A stretch of DNA of 64,000 bases, taken from positions 2,046,001 to 2,110,000 of the forward strand of contig OZ007032.1 of NCBI GenBank assembly GCA_963931615.1, read 5' to 3'. Made by a program: the position numbers and the translations under genes. This document shows positions 9,618 through 21,174 of the stretch, piece after piece; position 1 is the first letter of the stretch; each line of letters opens with the position of its first letter. Source of the stretch: Coprenecus sp902388455. GTDB taxonomy: Bacteria; Bacteroidota; Bacteroidia; Bacteroidales; UBA932. Below the pieces are notes generated by a model. The model was not told the DNA's origin. It worked only from the letters and a program-made list of their open reading frames with translations, and made no database searches.

Positions 9618-9625
9618 TACCTTTG
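9618..9625 (+). promoter_or_regulatory. Candidate -7 promoter box of mlaEF
   Basis: TACCTTTG matches TAnnTTTG and lies 26 bases upstream of the mlaE start. It faces away from the waaA box, making this a divergent promoter region of about 80 bases. Confidence 0.5.
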
Positions 9626-9651
9626 AGGCCACTTTCTATTAACACCGCACT

Positions 9652-10395
9652 TTGATAAAAAACTTTCTATACGACACCGGGAAATACCTGCTGTTTCTAA
9701 AGCAGGTTTTCAGAAAGCCTGAGAAATGGAGACTGTCTGTCAAGCAGTTTTTTGTCGAAACCGAGAAACTGGTCATCAACTCCATACCGCTCATAGCGCT
9801 TATCTCTGTCTTTATCGGAGCTGTACTTGTCATACAGACATCCAACAACATGACATCGCCATTCCTGCCCAAAATGTACATCGGATATATGGCCCGCGAA
9901 TCCCTTATCCTGGAATTCTGTTCCACTATGGTATGCCTGATTCTGGCCGGCAAAATAGGTTCGAACATATCGTCCGAACTTGGCACCATGCGCATCACCG
10001 AACAGATTGACGCCATGGAGATGATGGGTGTAAACTCTGCCAGTTTCCTGGTTATGCCCAAAATTCTGGCAACAACCATCCTCAATCCCCTTCTCTCCCT
10101 GATGAGTTTTATCATGGGACTGCTTGGCGGATACATCATCATAGCCCTGACAGGAATGATCAAGACCAGTGATTACCTGACAGGCCTCCAATTTGCCTTC
10201 AACGGATACTACATAACTTACAGTATCATCAAGACCGCCGTTTTCAGTTTTATCATCAGCTCGATTTCCGCCTATTACGGATACTGGGCCAAGGGCGGTT
10301 CCCTGGGAGTGGGCCGAAGTGCCACCAAGGCCATTGTCGTAGCCAGTGCGTTAATTCTCATCTTCAATCTCATACTCACCAGAATCATGCTATGA
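9652..10395 (+). CDS. mlaE: MlaE-family lipid ABC transporter permease
   Basis: A 247-residue inner-membrane permease of the MlaE/YrbE family, which with an MlaF ATPase and an MCE protein moves phospholipids between the membranes. It has an N-terminal interfacial helix and about five membrane segments. The family feature EQIDAMEMMGVNS, the conserved cytoplasmic loop contacting the ATPase, is near residue 122, preceded by GKIGSNISSELGTMRI. Translation seems to start at a TTG (9652), the first start in frame after the promoter box. It overlaps mlaF by four bases (ATGA). No MCE-domain gene follows here, so that subunit must be encoded elsewhere. Confidence 0.92.
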   Translation: MIKNFLYDTGKYLLFLKQVFRKPEKWRLSVKQFFVETEKLVINSIPLIALISVFIGAVLVIQTSNNMTSPFLPKMYIGYMARESLILEFCSTMVCLILAGKIGSNISSELGTMRITEQIDAMEMMGVNSASFLVMPKILATTILNPLLSLMSFIMGLLGGYIIIALTGMIKTSDYLTGLQFAFNGYYITYSIIKTAVFSFIISSISAYYGYWAKGGSLGVGRSATKAIVVASALILIFNLILTRIML

Positions 10396-11168
10396 TAACT
10401 GTAAGTCATCTGTCAAAATATTTCAATGGGCACCCAGCCGTCAAGGATTTCTCCGTACAATATATGCCCGGGCAGTGCACCATGGTCATCGGTGCAAGCG
10501 GCTCCGGCAAGACAGTTCTGCTGAAATCCACAGTCGGACTGCTTGAGCCGGACGAAGGAGACATTCTCTTTGACGGCACCGTTTTCAACCGTCAGACAGC
10601 TGAGGAGAAAAAGAGAATCCGCAGAGAAATGGGAATGCTGTTCCAAGGCAGTGCTTTGTTCGACTTCGCCACTGCCGTAGAGAATGTTATGTTCCCGCTC
10701 GATTTCTTCTCTGAGATGAGCAGGAAGGAAAAACTGGAAAGAGCCGAGTTCTGTCTCCGGCGGGTCGGCCTGGAAAATATCGGAGACAAGTATCCCTCGG
10801 AGCTGTCGGGAGGTATGCAGAAAAGAGTCGGAATAGCCAGGGCGATAGCTCTTAATCCCCGTTATCTGTTCTGCGACGAGCCCAATTCAGGACTTGATCC
10901 GCAGACTTCGGTAATGATTGACCGCCTGATTCAGGAGATCACTCAGGAATACAAAATCACCACCGTCATCAACACCCACGACATGAATTCTGTAATGGAA
11001 ATAGGAGACAAGGTGGTATTCATATATAAAGGAGAAAAGTCCTGGGAAGGCTCAAAAGACAGTATACTGACATCCGACAACCGCGAACTGACGGAATTCA
11101 TCTTCGCATCCAGAATGGCAAGGGAACTCAAGAACCTATATGGAAGCGGAATCCTACCTCAAGGTTGA
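10392..11168 (+). CDS. mlaF: MlaF-family ABC transporter ATP-binding protein
   Basis: A 258-residue ABC ATPase that powers the MlaE permease. Walker A is GASGSGKT (about residues 35-42), the signature motif LSGGMQKR is near 139, Walker B plus catalytic Glu is FCDEPNSGLDP near 160, and the switch His is in INTHDMN near 194. The start codon overlaps the mlaE stop, so the pair is translationally coupled. Its 3' end overlaps the convergent anti-sigma-like gene by 41 bases. Confidence 0.94.
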   Translation: MITVSHLSKYFNGHPAVKDFSVQYMPGQCTMVIGASGSGKTVLLKSTVGLLEPDEGDILFDGTVFNRQTAEEKKRIRREMGMLFQGSALFDFATAVENVMFPLDFFSEMSRKEKLERAEFCLRRVGLENIGDKYPSELSGGMQKRVGIARAIALNPRYLFCDEPNSGLDPQTSVMIDRLIQEITQEYKITTVINTHDMNSVMEIGDKVVFIYKGEKSWEGSKDSILTSDNRELTEFIFASRMARELKNLYGSGILPQG

Positions 11169-12303
11169 ACTGCAGCGGCTGCTCAGTCCTGACTGAATAA
11201 GGCTGACCGCAATCAAAATAATAGGTAAGCCGGGGATCCACATACAGTCCCATGAATGTCAGGAAACGGTACTCAAATCCGATACCTACATTGGCAGACC
11301 ACTGAACTCCTTGAGCCTGCGCATCATATTTATTTTTCATAGAATACAGGTCCGTCATCTCGTATTCGATTCTCACTGCCCGCTCCATCATGCATCCGGC
11401 ATTGGCATAGAAAGAGAAACGTCTGTCAGACAAAATACCCACATAGAAATTCAAAGGTATTCCCAGATAGTGAATTGACTGGTCCACGGATGCCTGATAC
11501 TTTCTATCCACCAATGCCTCATAACGGCTGTTCAGGAACGTATAATTTACACCAAGACCGATGCCAAGACGTTCATTGAGAAAAGAATACTTCAATTCGA
11601 CCCCTACTGATACGGGGAAATAATGACTGGGTTCGGAAACAGGAACTATTCCGGCAGACGCAGATGTTGTTCCGGCACCCCATGAATAATTGGGCTGTGA
11701 GAAATCCACATTGCCGGATGCCCGCGTCGGAGACAGATTGCCACCCGCCTGCAGAGAAAAAGCCGGTTTTTTCCTTACTTCACATCCATCATCCGATACC
11801 ATTGCAATATATTCTGTATTGAATGTCCTGTCGTATATAGAAGGAGCCTGCTTCTGTACAGAAGCGCCATTGACACCTACGGCACCGTCACTTACTGCTT
11901 CCTTTCTTGCTCCTGGACGCACAGTATTCCGTTTCGCCGCAGCTGCTGCGATAAGATCCTCTCTGCCGGATACTGCTGATACTTGCGCCGTGATGCCGGG
12001 AAGAGCCTTAATACGCGCTGCTCTTGACCGCAGCGGTGCTTCCGTATCCTGAATACCGGGAGACACCTCTACAGCCAGGATTTCACTGTCAGGCTGCCGG
12101 ATATTCCAATGCAGGAACACCGAAACAGCGAGGCAGGCAGCAACGGACGCTGCTGCCGCATATCCGGCAATCCGCCTCCACACAACCTGCCGCCTGCGCC
12201 GGCCAAGTCCTGTCTCAATTCTGTCCCAGACTTCCGGAGCGGGAGTCTCGGTACAGGAATCCAGCAGTTCCTTGATCTTCTTATCAAATAGTTCTTCTTT
12301 CAT
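11128..12303 (-). CDS. Anti-sigma-like membrane protein with C-terminal beta-barrel-like domain
   Basis: The gene starts at 12303, its ATG overlapping the sigma-factor stop (ATGA), giving 391 residues. Residues 1-35 are a charged cytoplasmic segment of the kind seen in anti-sigma factors (PEVWDRIETGL), then RRRR and one hydrophobic segment (about 44-64), a low-complexity Ala/Ser/Pro linker to about 150, and a C-terminal part (about 175-391) rich in alternating aromatic/hydrophobic strands with an Arg-Phe-His-type end, like small outer-membrane barrels (PorT/OmpW type). The likely job is to hold the ECF sigma factor until an envelope signal arrives. How one chain carries both an inner-membrane helix and barrel-like strands is unclear; the C-terminal part may be a periplasmic sensor. 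Function inferred from context. Confidence 0.7.
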   Translation of the reverse strand: MKEELFDKKIKELLDSCTETPAPEVWDRIETGLGRRRRQVVWRRIAGYAAAASVAACLAVSVFLHWNIRQPDSEILAVEVSPGIQDTEAPLRSRAARIKALPGITAQVSAVSGREDLIAAAAAKRNTVRPGARKEAVSDGAVGVNGASVQKQAPSIYDRTFNTEYIAMVSDDGCEVRKKPAFSLQAGGNLSPTRASGNVDFSQPNYSWGAGTTSASAGIVPVSEPSHYFPVSVGVELKYSFLNERLGIGLGVNYTFLNSRYEALVDRKYQASVDQSIHYLGIPLNFYVGILSDRRFSFYANAGCMMERAVRIEYEMTDLYSMKNKYDAQAQGVQWSANVGIGFEYRFLTFMGLYVDPRLTYYFDCGQPYSVRTEQPLQFNLEVGFRFHIGS

Positions 12304-12866
12304 TTCCTCTCTTCTAACTTTTCCCGCAGTCTCTCCTGCAGCCATGCCCTGGCCCTGCTGAGCTGCGATCTGGACGTGCCTTCGGATATGCCCAGCTCCT
12401 TCGAAATCTCCTGGTGCGAATATCCCTCAAGCACATTCATATTGAACACTATCCTGAACCCGTCAGGCATCTGTCTTATCAACCTGAGAATATCCTTTCC
12501 GCCTATACCGGAGAGTATATCCTCCTGACTGCTGACACTACGCGCGGCAGGCTCATCCACATCCGCGGCACCTCTGAGGACATCTCCTTTACGGAGCCTC
12601 ATAAGAGCAGTATTGACAAAAATACGCCTCATCCACCCCTCCAGAGAACCTGCTCCGCTGAAGGTCGATATTTTCGCAAACACCGTTATAAAACCCTCCT
12701 GCAGCAGGTCCTGCGCCTCATCCCGATCCTTGGCATAACGCAGACATACGACAAACATACGAGAGGAGAACCTCTCGTACAAAGCTCTTTGGGCCTTTCT
12801 GTCCTGCCTGGTACATCCCAGGACCAATCCCTTCTCGGTGCTTAGGTCGATACTGCCTGACGACAT
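12300..12866 (-). CDS. ECF-type RNA polymerase sigma-70 factor
   Basis: A 188-residue extracytoplasmic-function sigma factor. Region 2 lies at about residues 22-92 (FVVCLRYAKDRDEAQDLLQEGF for -10 binding and core contact) and region 4 at about 128-180, with the helix-turn-helix YSHQEISKELGISEGTSRS. Region 3 is absent, as usual in this class. It directs RNA polymerase to a small envelope-related regulon. The partner gene overlapping its stop codon is the probable anti-sigma factor. A TATTTTTG box lies about 23 bases upstream on the minus strand. Confidence 0.92.
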   Translation of the reverse strand: MSSGSIDLSTEKGLVLGCTRQDRKAQRALYERFSSRMFVVCLRYAKDRDEAQDLLQEGFITVFAKISTFSGAGSLEGWMRRIFVNTALMRLRKGDVLRGAADVDEPAARSVSSQEDILSGIGGKDILRLIRQMPDGFRIVFNMNVLEGYSHQEISKELGISEGTSRSQLSRARAWLQERLREKLEERK

Positions 12867-12888
12867 TCTGATACCTTTTTATTAGATG

Positions 12889-12896
12889 CAAAAATA
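12889..12896 (-). promoter_or_regulatory. Candidate -7 promoter box of the ECF sigma operon
   Basis: The minus strand reads TATTTTTG, matching TAnnTTTG, 23 bases upstream of the sigma-factor ATG. It is back to back with the TATCTTTG box at 12930-12937. If the factor autoregulates, its own site should lie here too. Confidence 0.45.
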
Positions 12897-12929
12897 ATTC
12901 AATTTGCTGCATCTTCGGCTTGAATATTG

Positions 12930-12937
12930 TATCTTTG
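12930..12937 (+). promoter_or_regulatory. Candidate -7 promoter box of the TPR-EnvC pair
   Basis: TATCTTTG matches TAnnTTTG, 20 bases before the ATG at 12958. It lies downstream of any earlier in-frame start, which supports the start chosen for the TPR gene. Confidence 0.5.
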
Positions 12938-12957
12938 TCTGCAGATATTTTTTACAC

Positions 12958-14667
12958 ATGAAATCTGCCATTTTCAAACTCGCACTATTGACACTCTCAC
13001 TTGCATCCCTGACATTCAGGAACGCTGCCGCAGCAGAAGAAATGAGAGACACAGTCCGCGCAGAGGATTATTATCTGGAAGGAGTGCGCCTCTATTGTTC
13101 AGGAGAATACCCTCAGGCCGAATCACACCTGAGCAAATGCCTGAGCTTAGACCCCGACAACGATGCCGCTATGTATTATCTTGCCATGATAAGCCTCAGC
13201 CGCAATGAGGCAGACCGGGCCATGAACCTCCTGGACAAAGCATCCGTCCTCTCTCCTGAAAATCCATGGTACAGCCTCACAATGGCCAGACTATATTCTA
13301 CCATAGGGGAAAACGACCTGGCTACCAGCATATACGAAAGCCTCATTGCCGCACATCCGGCGAAAAGTGACTATTACTATGAACTGATTGACCTGCAGGT
13401 CCGTTCAGGTAATCTGACAGGTGCCTTGGAGACTCTGGACAGCCTGGAGCTCCTGCGCGGCAGTGACGAACTGACATGCAATGCCAGGTATGAGATACTC
13501 ATCCGGCAGAACCGTTACGAAGAGGCCGAGGCAGCCGCACTGAAAATGGACGAGGAATTTCCCTCCGCCCGCACCGCACTGATTCTGGGAGATCTTAACA
13601 AATCCAGATACAATGATTCCACCGCACTCCATTATTATAAGAAAGCCCTGTCCCTCGATCCTGACTTTACTCCTGCATACTTCGGCATGGCAGAAGTATA
13701 TAGAATGGAGCGCAACTTCTATTATTTTTTCAAGAACATCAATATTTTCCTGTCCAGCCCGGAGATGAATCCGGAGATGAAAGCCAGCTACTTCAACGAA
13801 GTGGTCTTTCCATCCGGCATGGTTCAGATTTTCAAGCCGCAGGTAGACACCATGATGATGAACACCCTCGAGGCACATCCGCAGGACACGACTGTTCTGA
13901 GCATGTCCGGAGCCTACTTCATCGCAACGGACAGCACGGACAAAGGGCTGGAACTGCTGCAACTCAACGTCAGCCTTCACCCGGATATCAAGTCCGCACA
14001 TTCCGCGCTCATGGGACAGCTCTATTTCCTACAGGACTGGAAAGGTCTGATTCAGGCATCAATGGAGACAGCCCGGCGTTTCCCTGAAGACTTCACTTTA
14101 CGGGAAGTGCTGGCAATAGCCTACTGGCAGAACGGTGATACGGAAAATGCCATAACAGTATACGAAAACATCCTTAAGGATATTCCCAAAGACCATCCGA
14201 TGCTGATCAATTGCTATGGTTCACTCGGAGACCTTTACCACGAGCTGGGCAACAGACGCGCATCTTACTCCTACTATGAAAAAGGACTTAAAATTGACGA
14301 CAACTACAGCCCTATACTCAACAACTACGCCTACTACCTCAGTGAGGAAGGACGCAACCTCAAAAAGGCACTGGAAATGAGCCGCAGGACTGTTCTGAAC
14401 GAGCCGGAAAACTCTACTTATCTGGACACATACGGCTGGCTGCTCTACCTTACCGGCGACTACGAGGAGGCGAAGAAATATCTGAAAGAAGCCATGATCT
14501 ACGGAGGCAAGGAGAATGCCGTAATACTGGATCACTATGCGGAAACCCTGTTCGCCCTCAAGGAATACAACCTGGCTTTCCTCTACTGGGGCAACGCCGA
14601 CAAGCTCGACCCCAGCTTAGGCCTTGGTAAAAAGATAATCGAACGCAGGGCTGAAGCCGGCAGATAG
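12958..14667 (+). CDS. Secreted tetratricopeptide-repeat protein
   Basis: A 569-residue protein starting MKSAIFKLALLTLSLA, a Sec signal peptide likely cleaved after AAA near residue 25; no lipobox Cys is seen, so it should be periplasmic. The rest is a run of TPR units, clear ones including DYYLEGVRLYCSGEYPQAE (near 40), ALHYYKKALSLDPDFTPAY (near 220) and the last units near 440-560 (SYSYYEKGLKI, YEEAKKYLKEAM). TPR solenoids bind partner proteins. The next gene, 13 bases downstream, is an EnvC-like amidase activator, so a role in assembling envelope or division machinery is plausible. The start at 12958 is chosen because the promoter box precludes the longer version. Confidence 0.85.
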   Translation: MKSAIFKLALLTLSLASLTFRNAAAAEEMRDTVRAEDYYLEGVRLYCSGEYPQAESHLSKCLSLDPDNDAAMYYLAMISLSRNEADRAMNLLDKASVLSPENPWYSLTMARLYSTIGENDLATSIYESLIAAHPAKSDYYYELIDLQVRSGNLTGALETLDSLELLRGSDELTCNARYEILIRQNRYEEAEAAALKMDEEFPSARTALILGDLNKSRYNDSTALHYYKKALSLDPDFTPAYFGMAEVYRMERNFYYFFKNINIFLSSPEMNPEMKASYFNEVVFPSGMVQIFKPQVDTMMMNTLEAHPQDTTVLSMSGAYFIATDSTDKGLELLQLNVSLHPDIKSAHSALMGQLYFLQDWKGLIQASMETARRFPEDFTLREVLAIAYWQNGDTENAITVYENILKDIPKDHPMLINCYGSLGDLYHELGNRRASYSYYEKGLKIDDNYSPILNNYAYYLSEEGRNLKKALEMSRRTVLNEPENSTYLDTYGWLLYLTGDYEEAKKYLKEAMIYGGKENAVILDHYAETLFALKEYNLAFLYWGNADKLDPSLGLGKKIIERRAEAGR

Positions 14668-14680
14668 AAATACACTGGAC

Positions 14681-15850
14681 ATGATAAGAAAGATCATCAT
14701 ACTGTGTATCGCGGCACTTATCGCCATACCCTCCTGGAGTCAGGATGTAAAGAAACAGCAGGAGCGCAAGAAACTGCTCGAGGATGAAATCGCGATGATA
14801 GACGAGCAGCTCAGCTCTACTTCCAAGAAACGTAAAGAGAGCCTCAACACCCTTATCCTTACCCGCCAGAAATTGGAAGCCCGCAAAAAGCTCATCGACC
14901 AGCTCGATGACGACATAGCCGGATACGACCGCTCCATATCCTCCACCAACGCCATGATAGGCCGTCTCAACGACCGCCTCGACACCCTCCGCAAATACCA
15001 CGCGGACCTCGTCCTCGGAGCCTACAAGACCCGCGACAACAAAGTCTGGTTCATGTACATACTCTCAAGCAAAGATCTGAATCAAGGTCTGCGCCGATGG
15101 TCTTATCTCAAGAATATCTCCCGGTCTGTCAGACTACAGGCCCAGGCGATAAAAAGCACGGAGCTCGATCTTCAACTAGAGAATGTCCGTCTCGAGGAAT
15201 TGAAAGCCGCTTCCATGCAGGCACGTTCCGAGAGAGAAAAGGAAAGGGACGCCTTAAGTGCAGAAGAACGGCGAACCAATTCTTTGGTCGTCCAGTTGTC
15301 CAAGCAGGAAAAGACGATGAAACGGGATCTGGAGAAGAAACGGAAGGAAGTCGAACGGCTTAACGATGAGATAGAGCGCATCCTGGCCGAAGCCGTCAAG
15401 CAGCAGGAATCCGGCAAGGGCGCAGCCGTCGACTATGCCCTCTCCGCCAAATTCGGAGAGAACAGAGGCAAGCTGCCCTGGCCCGTAAACGGAGTGGTCA
15501 TCCAGAAGTTCGGCCAGAACTTCCACCCCGTATTCAAGAACCTCAAGATGCCCTACAACAACGGCATCAACATATCGGCCTCAGCCGGAAGCTATGCCAA
15601 CGCCGTATTTGACGGAGTTGTGAAACAGATTCTCGTCATGCCCGGCTACGACCAGTGCGTCCTCGTCCAGCACGGCGAGTACTTCACCTTCTACTGCAAG
15701 CTCAAGCGGGTCTACGTCAAGAGCGGAGACAAGATATCCACCGGCGACCGCATCGGCGAGATCAGCCTCAACGAGGACGGCAACGCCGAGCTGCACTTCC
15801 AGCTGTGGAAGGGCACCGAGAAGCAGAATCCGGAAAACTGGCTGCGGTAA
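14681..15850 (+). CDS. EnvC-like murein hydrolase activator with degenerate LytM domain
   Basis: A 389-residue exported protein: signal peptide 1-21 (ends PSWSQ), long coiled coil about 22-255, then an M23/LytM domain (about 265-389). In active M23 enzymes zinc is held by an HxxxD and an HxH motif. Here the first site reads NNGIN (both ligands changed to Asn) and the second reads ELHFQ (first His changed to Glu). The coiled-coil plus dead LytM architecture is that of EnvC, which activates N-acetylmuramoyl-L-alanine amidases during cell separation. It is probably co-transcribed with the TPR protein. An M23 protein with intact ligands is at 53171-54229. Confidence 0.88.
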   Translation: MIRKIIILCIAALIAIPSWSQDVKKQQERKKLLEDEIAMIDEQLSSTSKKRKESLNTLILTRQKLEARKKLIDQLDDDIAGYDRSISSTNAMIGRLNDRLDTLRKYHADLVLGAYKTRDNKVWFMYILSSKDLNQGLRRWSYLKNISRSVRLQAQAIKSTELDLQLENVRLEELKAASMQARSEREKERDALSAEERRTNSLVVQLSKQEKTMKRDLEKKRKEVERLNDEIERILAEAVKQQESGKGAAVDYALSAKFGENRGKLPWPVNGVVIQKFGQNFHPVFKNLKMPYNNGINISASAGSYANAVFDGVVKQILVMPGYDQCVLVQHGEYFTFYCKLKRVYVKSGDKISTGDRIGEISLNEDGNAELHFQLWKGTEKQNPENWLR

Positions 15851-15870
15851 AGTCCTCTGTCAGGCAATCA

Positions 15871-17568
15871 TCAATATTCGAAGCTGCTGCCTCCGATGAA
15901 CTCCCTCATCACAGATGTAGGCGGTATGCAGTCTATCTCGTCCGGTGTCAATGGAGTAATGTAGGAGAGGAACTTGAGCAGCCGCACGCTCTCGGAGTAA
16001 GCCTCCGACAGGGGCGGAATGCGCTCAAGCAGGGGCTCGGCATAGTAGCGGAGCAGGGGCAGCTCGAAGAGCAGGGCCGAGTTGAACATCGCATCGGCAT
16101 TCTCCTGATAGGGGAAAATGTTCTTCTCCTCCCCGGCGCGGACACTCTTCCAGCGGAGAATGGTGGCCTCGGGGGTGATGCCCCGGGTAAAATTGTCCCG
16201 GACCATGCGGCGCAGCAGGCGGTTGTCGGCGGTCGAGATGTAGTTGTTCTCATCCACAGACAGGGAGGTCAGGGCGGAGGCAAAGACGCGGAAGACCTTC
16301 TCCCCGTCTATGTGCTTGGTCAGCTCGGGGTTCAGGGCGTGGATACCCTCCATAATCAGGATATCGCCCTCGCGCATCTGCATCCTGCGGCCGTCGAAGC
16401 GGCGGCACCCGTTCACGAAGTCGTACTTGGGCAGTTCCACCTCCCTGCCGTCGAACAGGTCATTGAGCTGGGCTCCGAGGAATGGCAGGTCGAGGGCATA
16501 AATGCTCTCGAAATCGTACTCGCCGTTAGCGTCCCTGGGAGTCTTGCCCCGGTCCAGGAAATAATCGTCCATGGCAATGACCAGGGGACGGAGTCCCAGC
16601 ACCCGGCACTGCATGGCTATGCGCTTGGAGGTAGTGGTCTTGCCGCTGCTCGACGGACCGGCTATCAGCACCAACTTGACCGTATCGCGCCTGTCGTAGA
16701 TACGGTCGGCTATCTGCGCGTACTTGCGCTCGTGCAGGGCCTCGGCCACGGCTATCAGGTCCTTGGCCTCCCCGCGCCTGACGGCCTCGTTGACCGAGCC
16801 GATGCCATGGGCTCCGAGGATGGAGCACCAGCGGGAGTTCTCCTTGAAGACGGCGCTGAGCTTGTCCTGGTACTTGTAGGGCGAGATTACCGACGGGTCG
16901 GAGGCCGAAGGCGACTGGAGGCAGAAGCCGTCCCCGTAAGGTATCAGGTCGAATACGTCTATCTCTCCTGTGCGCTCCAGCAGCGGGCCGTAGAATGTAT
17001 CCGCATAGCCGTCCAGCCAGTACACCGACACGAAGAACTTCTCCATATCGGCCACCAGCGAGGCCTTCTCCGGCCGGCCGTTGTCGCGGAAGAGCCGGGC
17101 CGCCTCGTCATTGGTCATCTTCTTCTTCTCGAAAGGCAGGTCCGCGGCTATTATCTCCGCCATCCGCTTGCGGAGGGCTCCCACCCTGTCCGCACCTGCC
17201 GGCTCGGTGACATAGACCCTGTCTCCGCTATCGCGGCGCAACTCGCCGTACAGGCCGTTGGGCAGGGTGTAGTCCAGGAAAAGGCTGAGGTCGGGGAACA
17301 AGTCCACCGCCGCCTTCTGCAGCACGAACGACAGGGAACGGGAATAGGTCCTTCGCCCGTCCGGATGCGTGCAGTCTATGAACTTGACGGTATGGGAAGT
17401 ATATATCGGGAAGGTCAGTTCCTTGAGCATGTTGTCCACCAGCGCGGCCACCACCGGGTATCTGCATCCGGTGTCTATCTTCCGTGCCAGCTCGCCCACC
17501 GTCGTCCCGGGAGCGCAGTCGTAAAAGCCCTGCAGGCTGTCGCAATATACCGTAATCATATCTTTCAT
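15871..17568 (-). CDS. Nucleoside (uridine-type) kinase with N-terminal TGS/ThrRS-like region
   Basis: A 565-residue protein. The N-terminal 60 residues look like a TGS domain, followed by a region resembling the second additional domain of threonyl-tRNA synthetase, and from about residue 290 a phosphoribulokinase/uridine-kinase P-loop domain (GPSSSGKTTTS near 304, MDDYFLDRGKTPRD near 335, EGIHALNP near 408). This three-part arrangement is a known bacterial family annotated as nucleoside kinase; the activity is ATP-dependent phosphorylation of uridine or a related nucleoside. The start may be 17568 or the ATG nine bases later. It follows uvrA with one base between the genes. Confidence 0.87.
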   Translation of the reverse strand: MKDMITVYCDSLQGFYDCAPGTTVGELARKIDTGCRYPVVAALVDNMLKELTFPIYTSHTVKFIDCTHPDGRRTYSRSLSFVLQKAAVDLFPDLSLFLDYTLPNGLYGELRRDSGDRVYVTEPAGADRVGALRKRMAEIIAADLPFEKKKMTNDEAARLFRDNGRPEKASLVADMEKFFVSVYWLDGYADTFYGPLLERTGEIDVFDLIPYGDGFCLQSPSASDPSVISPYKYQDKLSAVFKENSRWCSILGAHGIGSVNEAVRRGEAKDLIAVAEALHERKYAQIADRIYDRRDTVKLVLIAGPSSSGKTTTSKRIAMQCRVLGLRPLVIAMDDYFLDRGKTPRDANGEYDFESIYALDLPFLGAQLNDLFDGREVELPKYDFVNGCRRFDGRRMQMREGDILIMEGIHALNPELTKHIDGEKVFRVFASALTSLSVDENNYISTADNRLLRRMVRDNFTRGITPEATILRWKSVRAGEEKNIFPYQENADAMFNSALLFELPLLRYYAEPLLERIPPLSEAYSESVRLLKFLSYITPLTPDEIDCIPPTSVMREFIGGSSFEY

Positions 17569-17569
17569 C

Positions 17570-20425
<2,856 letters not shown>

Positions 20426-20427
20426 GC

Positions 20428-21102
20428 CTATGCGTTCTGCTGCCGGTCTATCTCCCTTGCAATGATGTCTTCCAGGAAAGGATTGGTCATCTTCTCCCGT
20501 CCGATGTCGGTGGCGGGACCGTGACCGGGATATACCACTGTATCCACGGGCAGGGGCAGTATCTTGGTGCGGATGCTCTCACTGAGCAGGTCGAAGTCCC
20601 CGCCCGGGAGGTCGGTGCGTCCGATGCTGCCGCAGAAGAGGGTGTCGCCGGTGAAGACGTAACCGCCCTTCTCATCGTAAAAAAGCACCCCGCCGGCGGT
20701 GTGTCCGGGAGAGGCCAGCACCCTGAGCTGTATTGTCCCCACATTGATGATGTCCCCGTCCTTTATGTCGCGGACATTGTCCTCCGAGGGCTGCCCGAAC
20801 TCGTAGCCGAAGTAGCTGCCATAGGAGCTGGAGCGCCTGAGCTGAGGGATGTCGGCCGCCGCGAGGTATGTGGGTATGTTCCACTTTGTGGCCACGAAGT
20901 CATTGCCCATCACGTGGTCGAAATGGCCGTGGGTCTGGAGTATCATCCGGGGATGCAGATGCTTCTCCTCGATAAACTTCACCAGTCTGTCCTTCTCCGA
21001 CTGCTTGATGCAGCCCGGGTCGATTATCGCGCACTCTCCCGCCTCGTCGTAGAGCACGTAGCAGCAGGTGCGCAGGTCGTTGAAATAGAATGTCTGAATC
21101 AT
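20428..21102 (-). CDS. MBL-fold metallo-hydrolase (glyoxalase-II-like)
   Basis: A 224-residue metallo-beta-lactamase-fold hydrolase. The metal-binding motif THGHFDH is near residue 77, further ligands are in SPGHTAGG near 131, FTGDTLF near 150 and PGHG near 194. The compact length, with no extra domain, matches the hydroxyacylglutathione-hydrolase-like group, which cleaves thioesters; most bacterial members have no known substrate. First gene of the metallo-hydrolase-uvrA-nucleoside-kinase operon. Confidence 0.88.
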   Translation of the reverse strand: MIQTFYFNDLRTCCYVLYDEAGECAIIDPGCIKQSEKDRLVKFIEEKHLHPRMILQTHGHFDHVMGNDFVATKWNIPTYLAAADIPQLRRSSSYGSYFGYEFGQPSEDNVRDIKDGDIINVGTIQLRVLASPGHTAGGVLFYDEKGGYVFTGDTLFCGSIGRTDLPGGDFDLLSESIRTKILPLPVDTVVYPGHGPATDIGREKMTNPFLEDIIAREIDRQQNA

Positions 21103-21145
21103 GTAGCAAAAATAGCAAGATTTACCGAATCTCGGCTATTTTAAC

Positions 21146-21153
21146 TAAATTTG
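21146..21153 (+). promoter_or_regulatory. Candidate -7 promoter box of the AAA/nuclease gene
   Basis: TAAATTTG matches TAnnTTTG. It ends 21 bases before the ATG at 21175 and overlaps a TTG that would otherwise extend the frame, so the ATG is the better start. Confidence 0.5.
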
Positions 21154-21174
21154 GAGTCGGAAACGAAAACGCGC

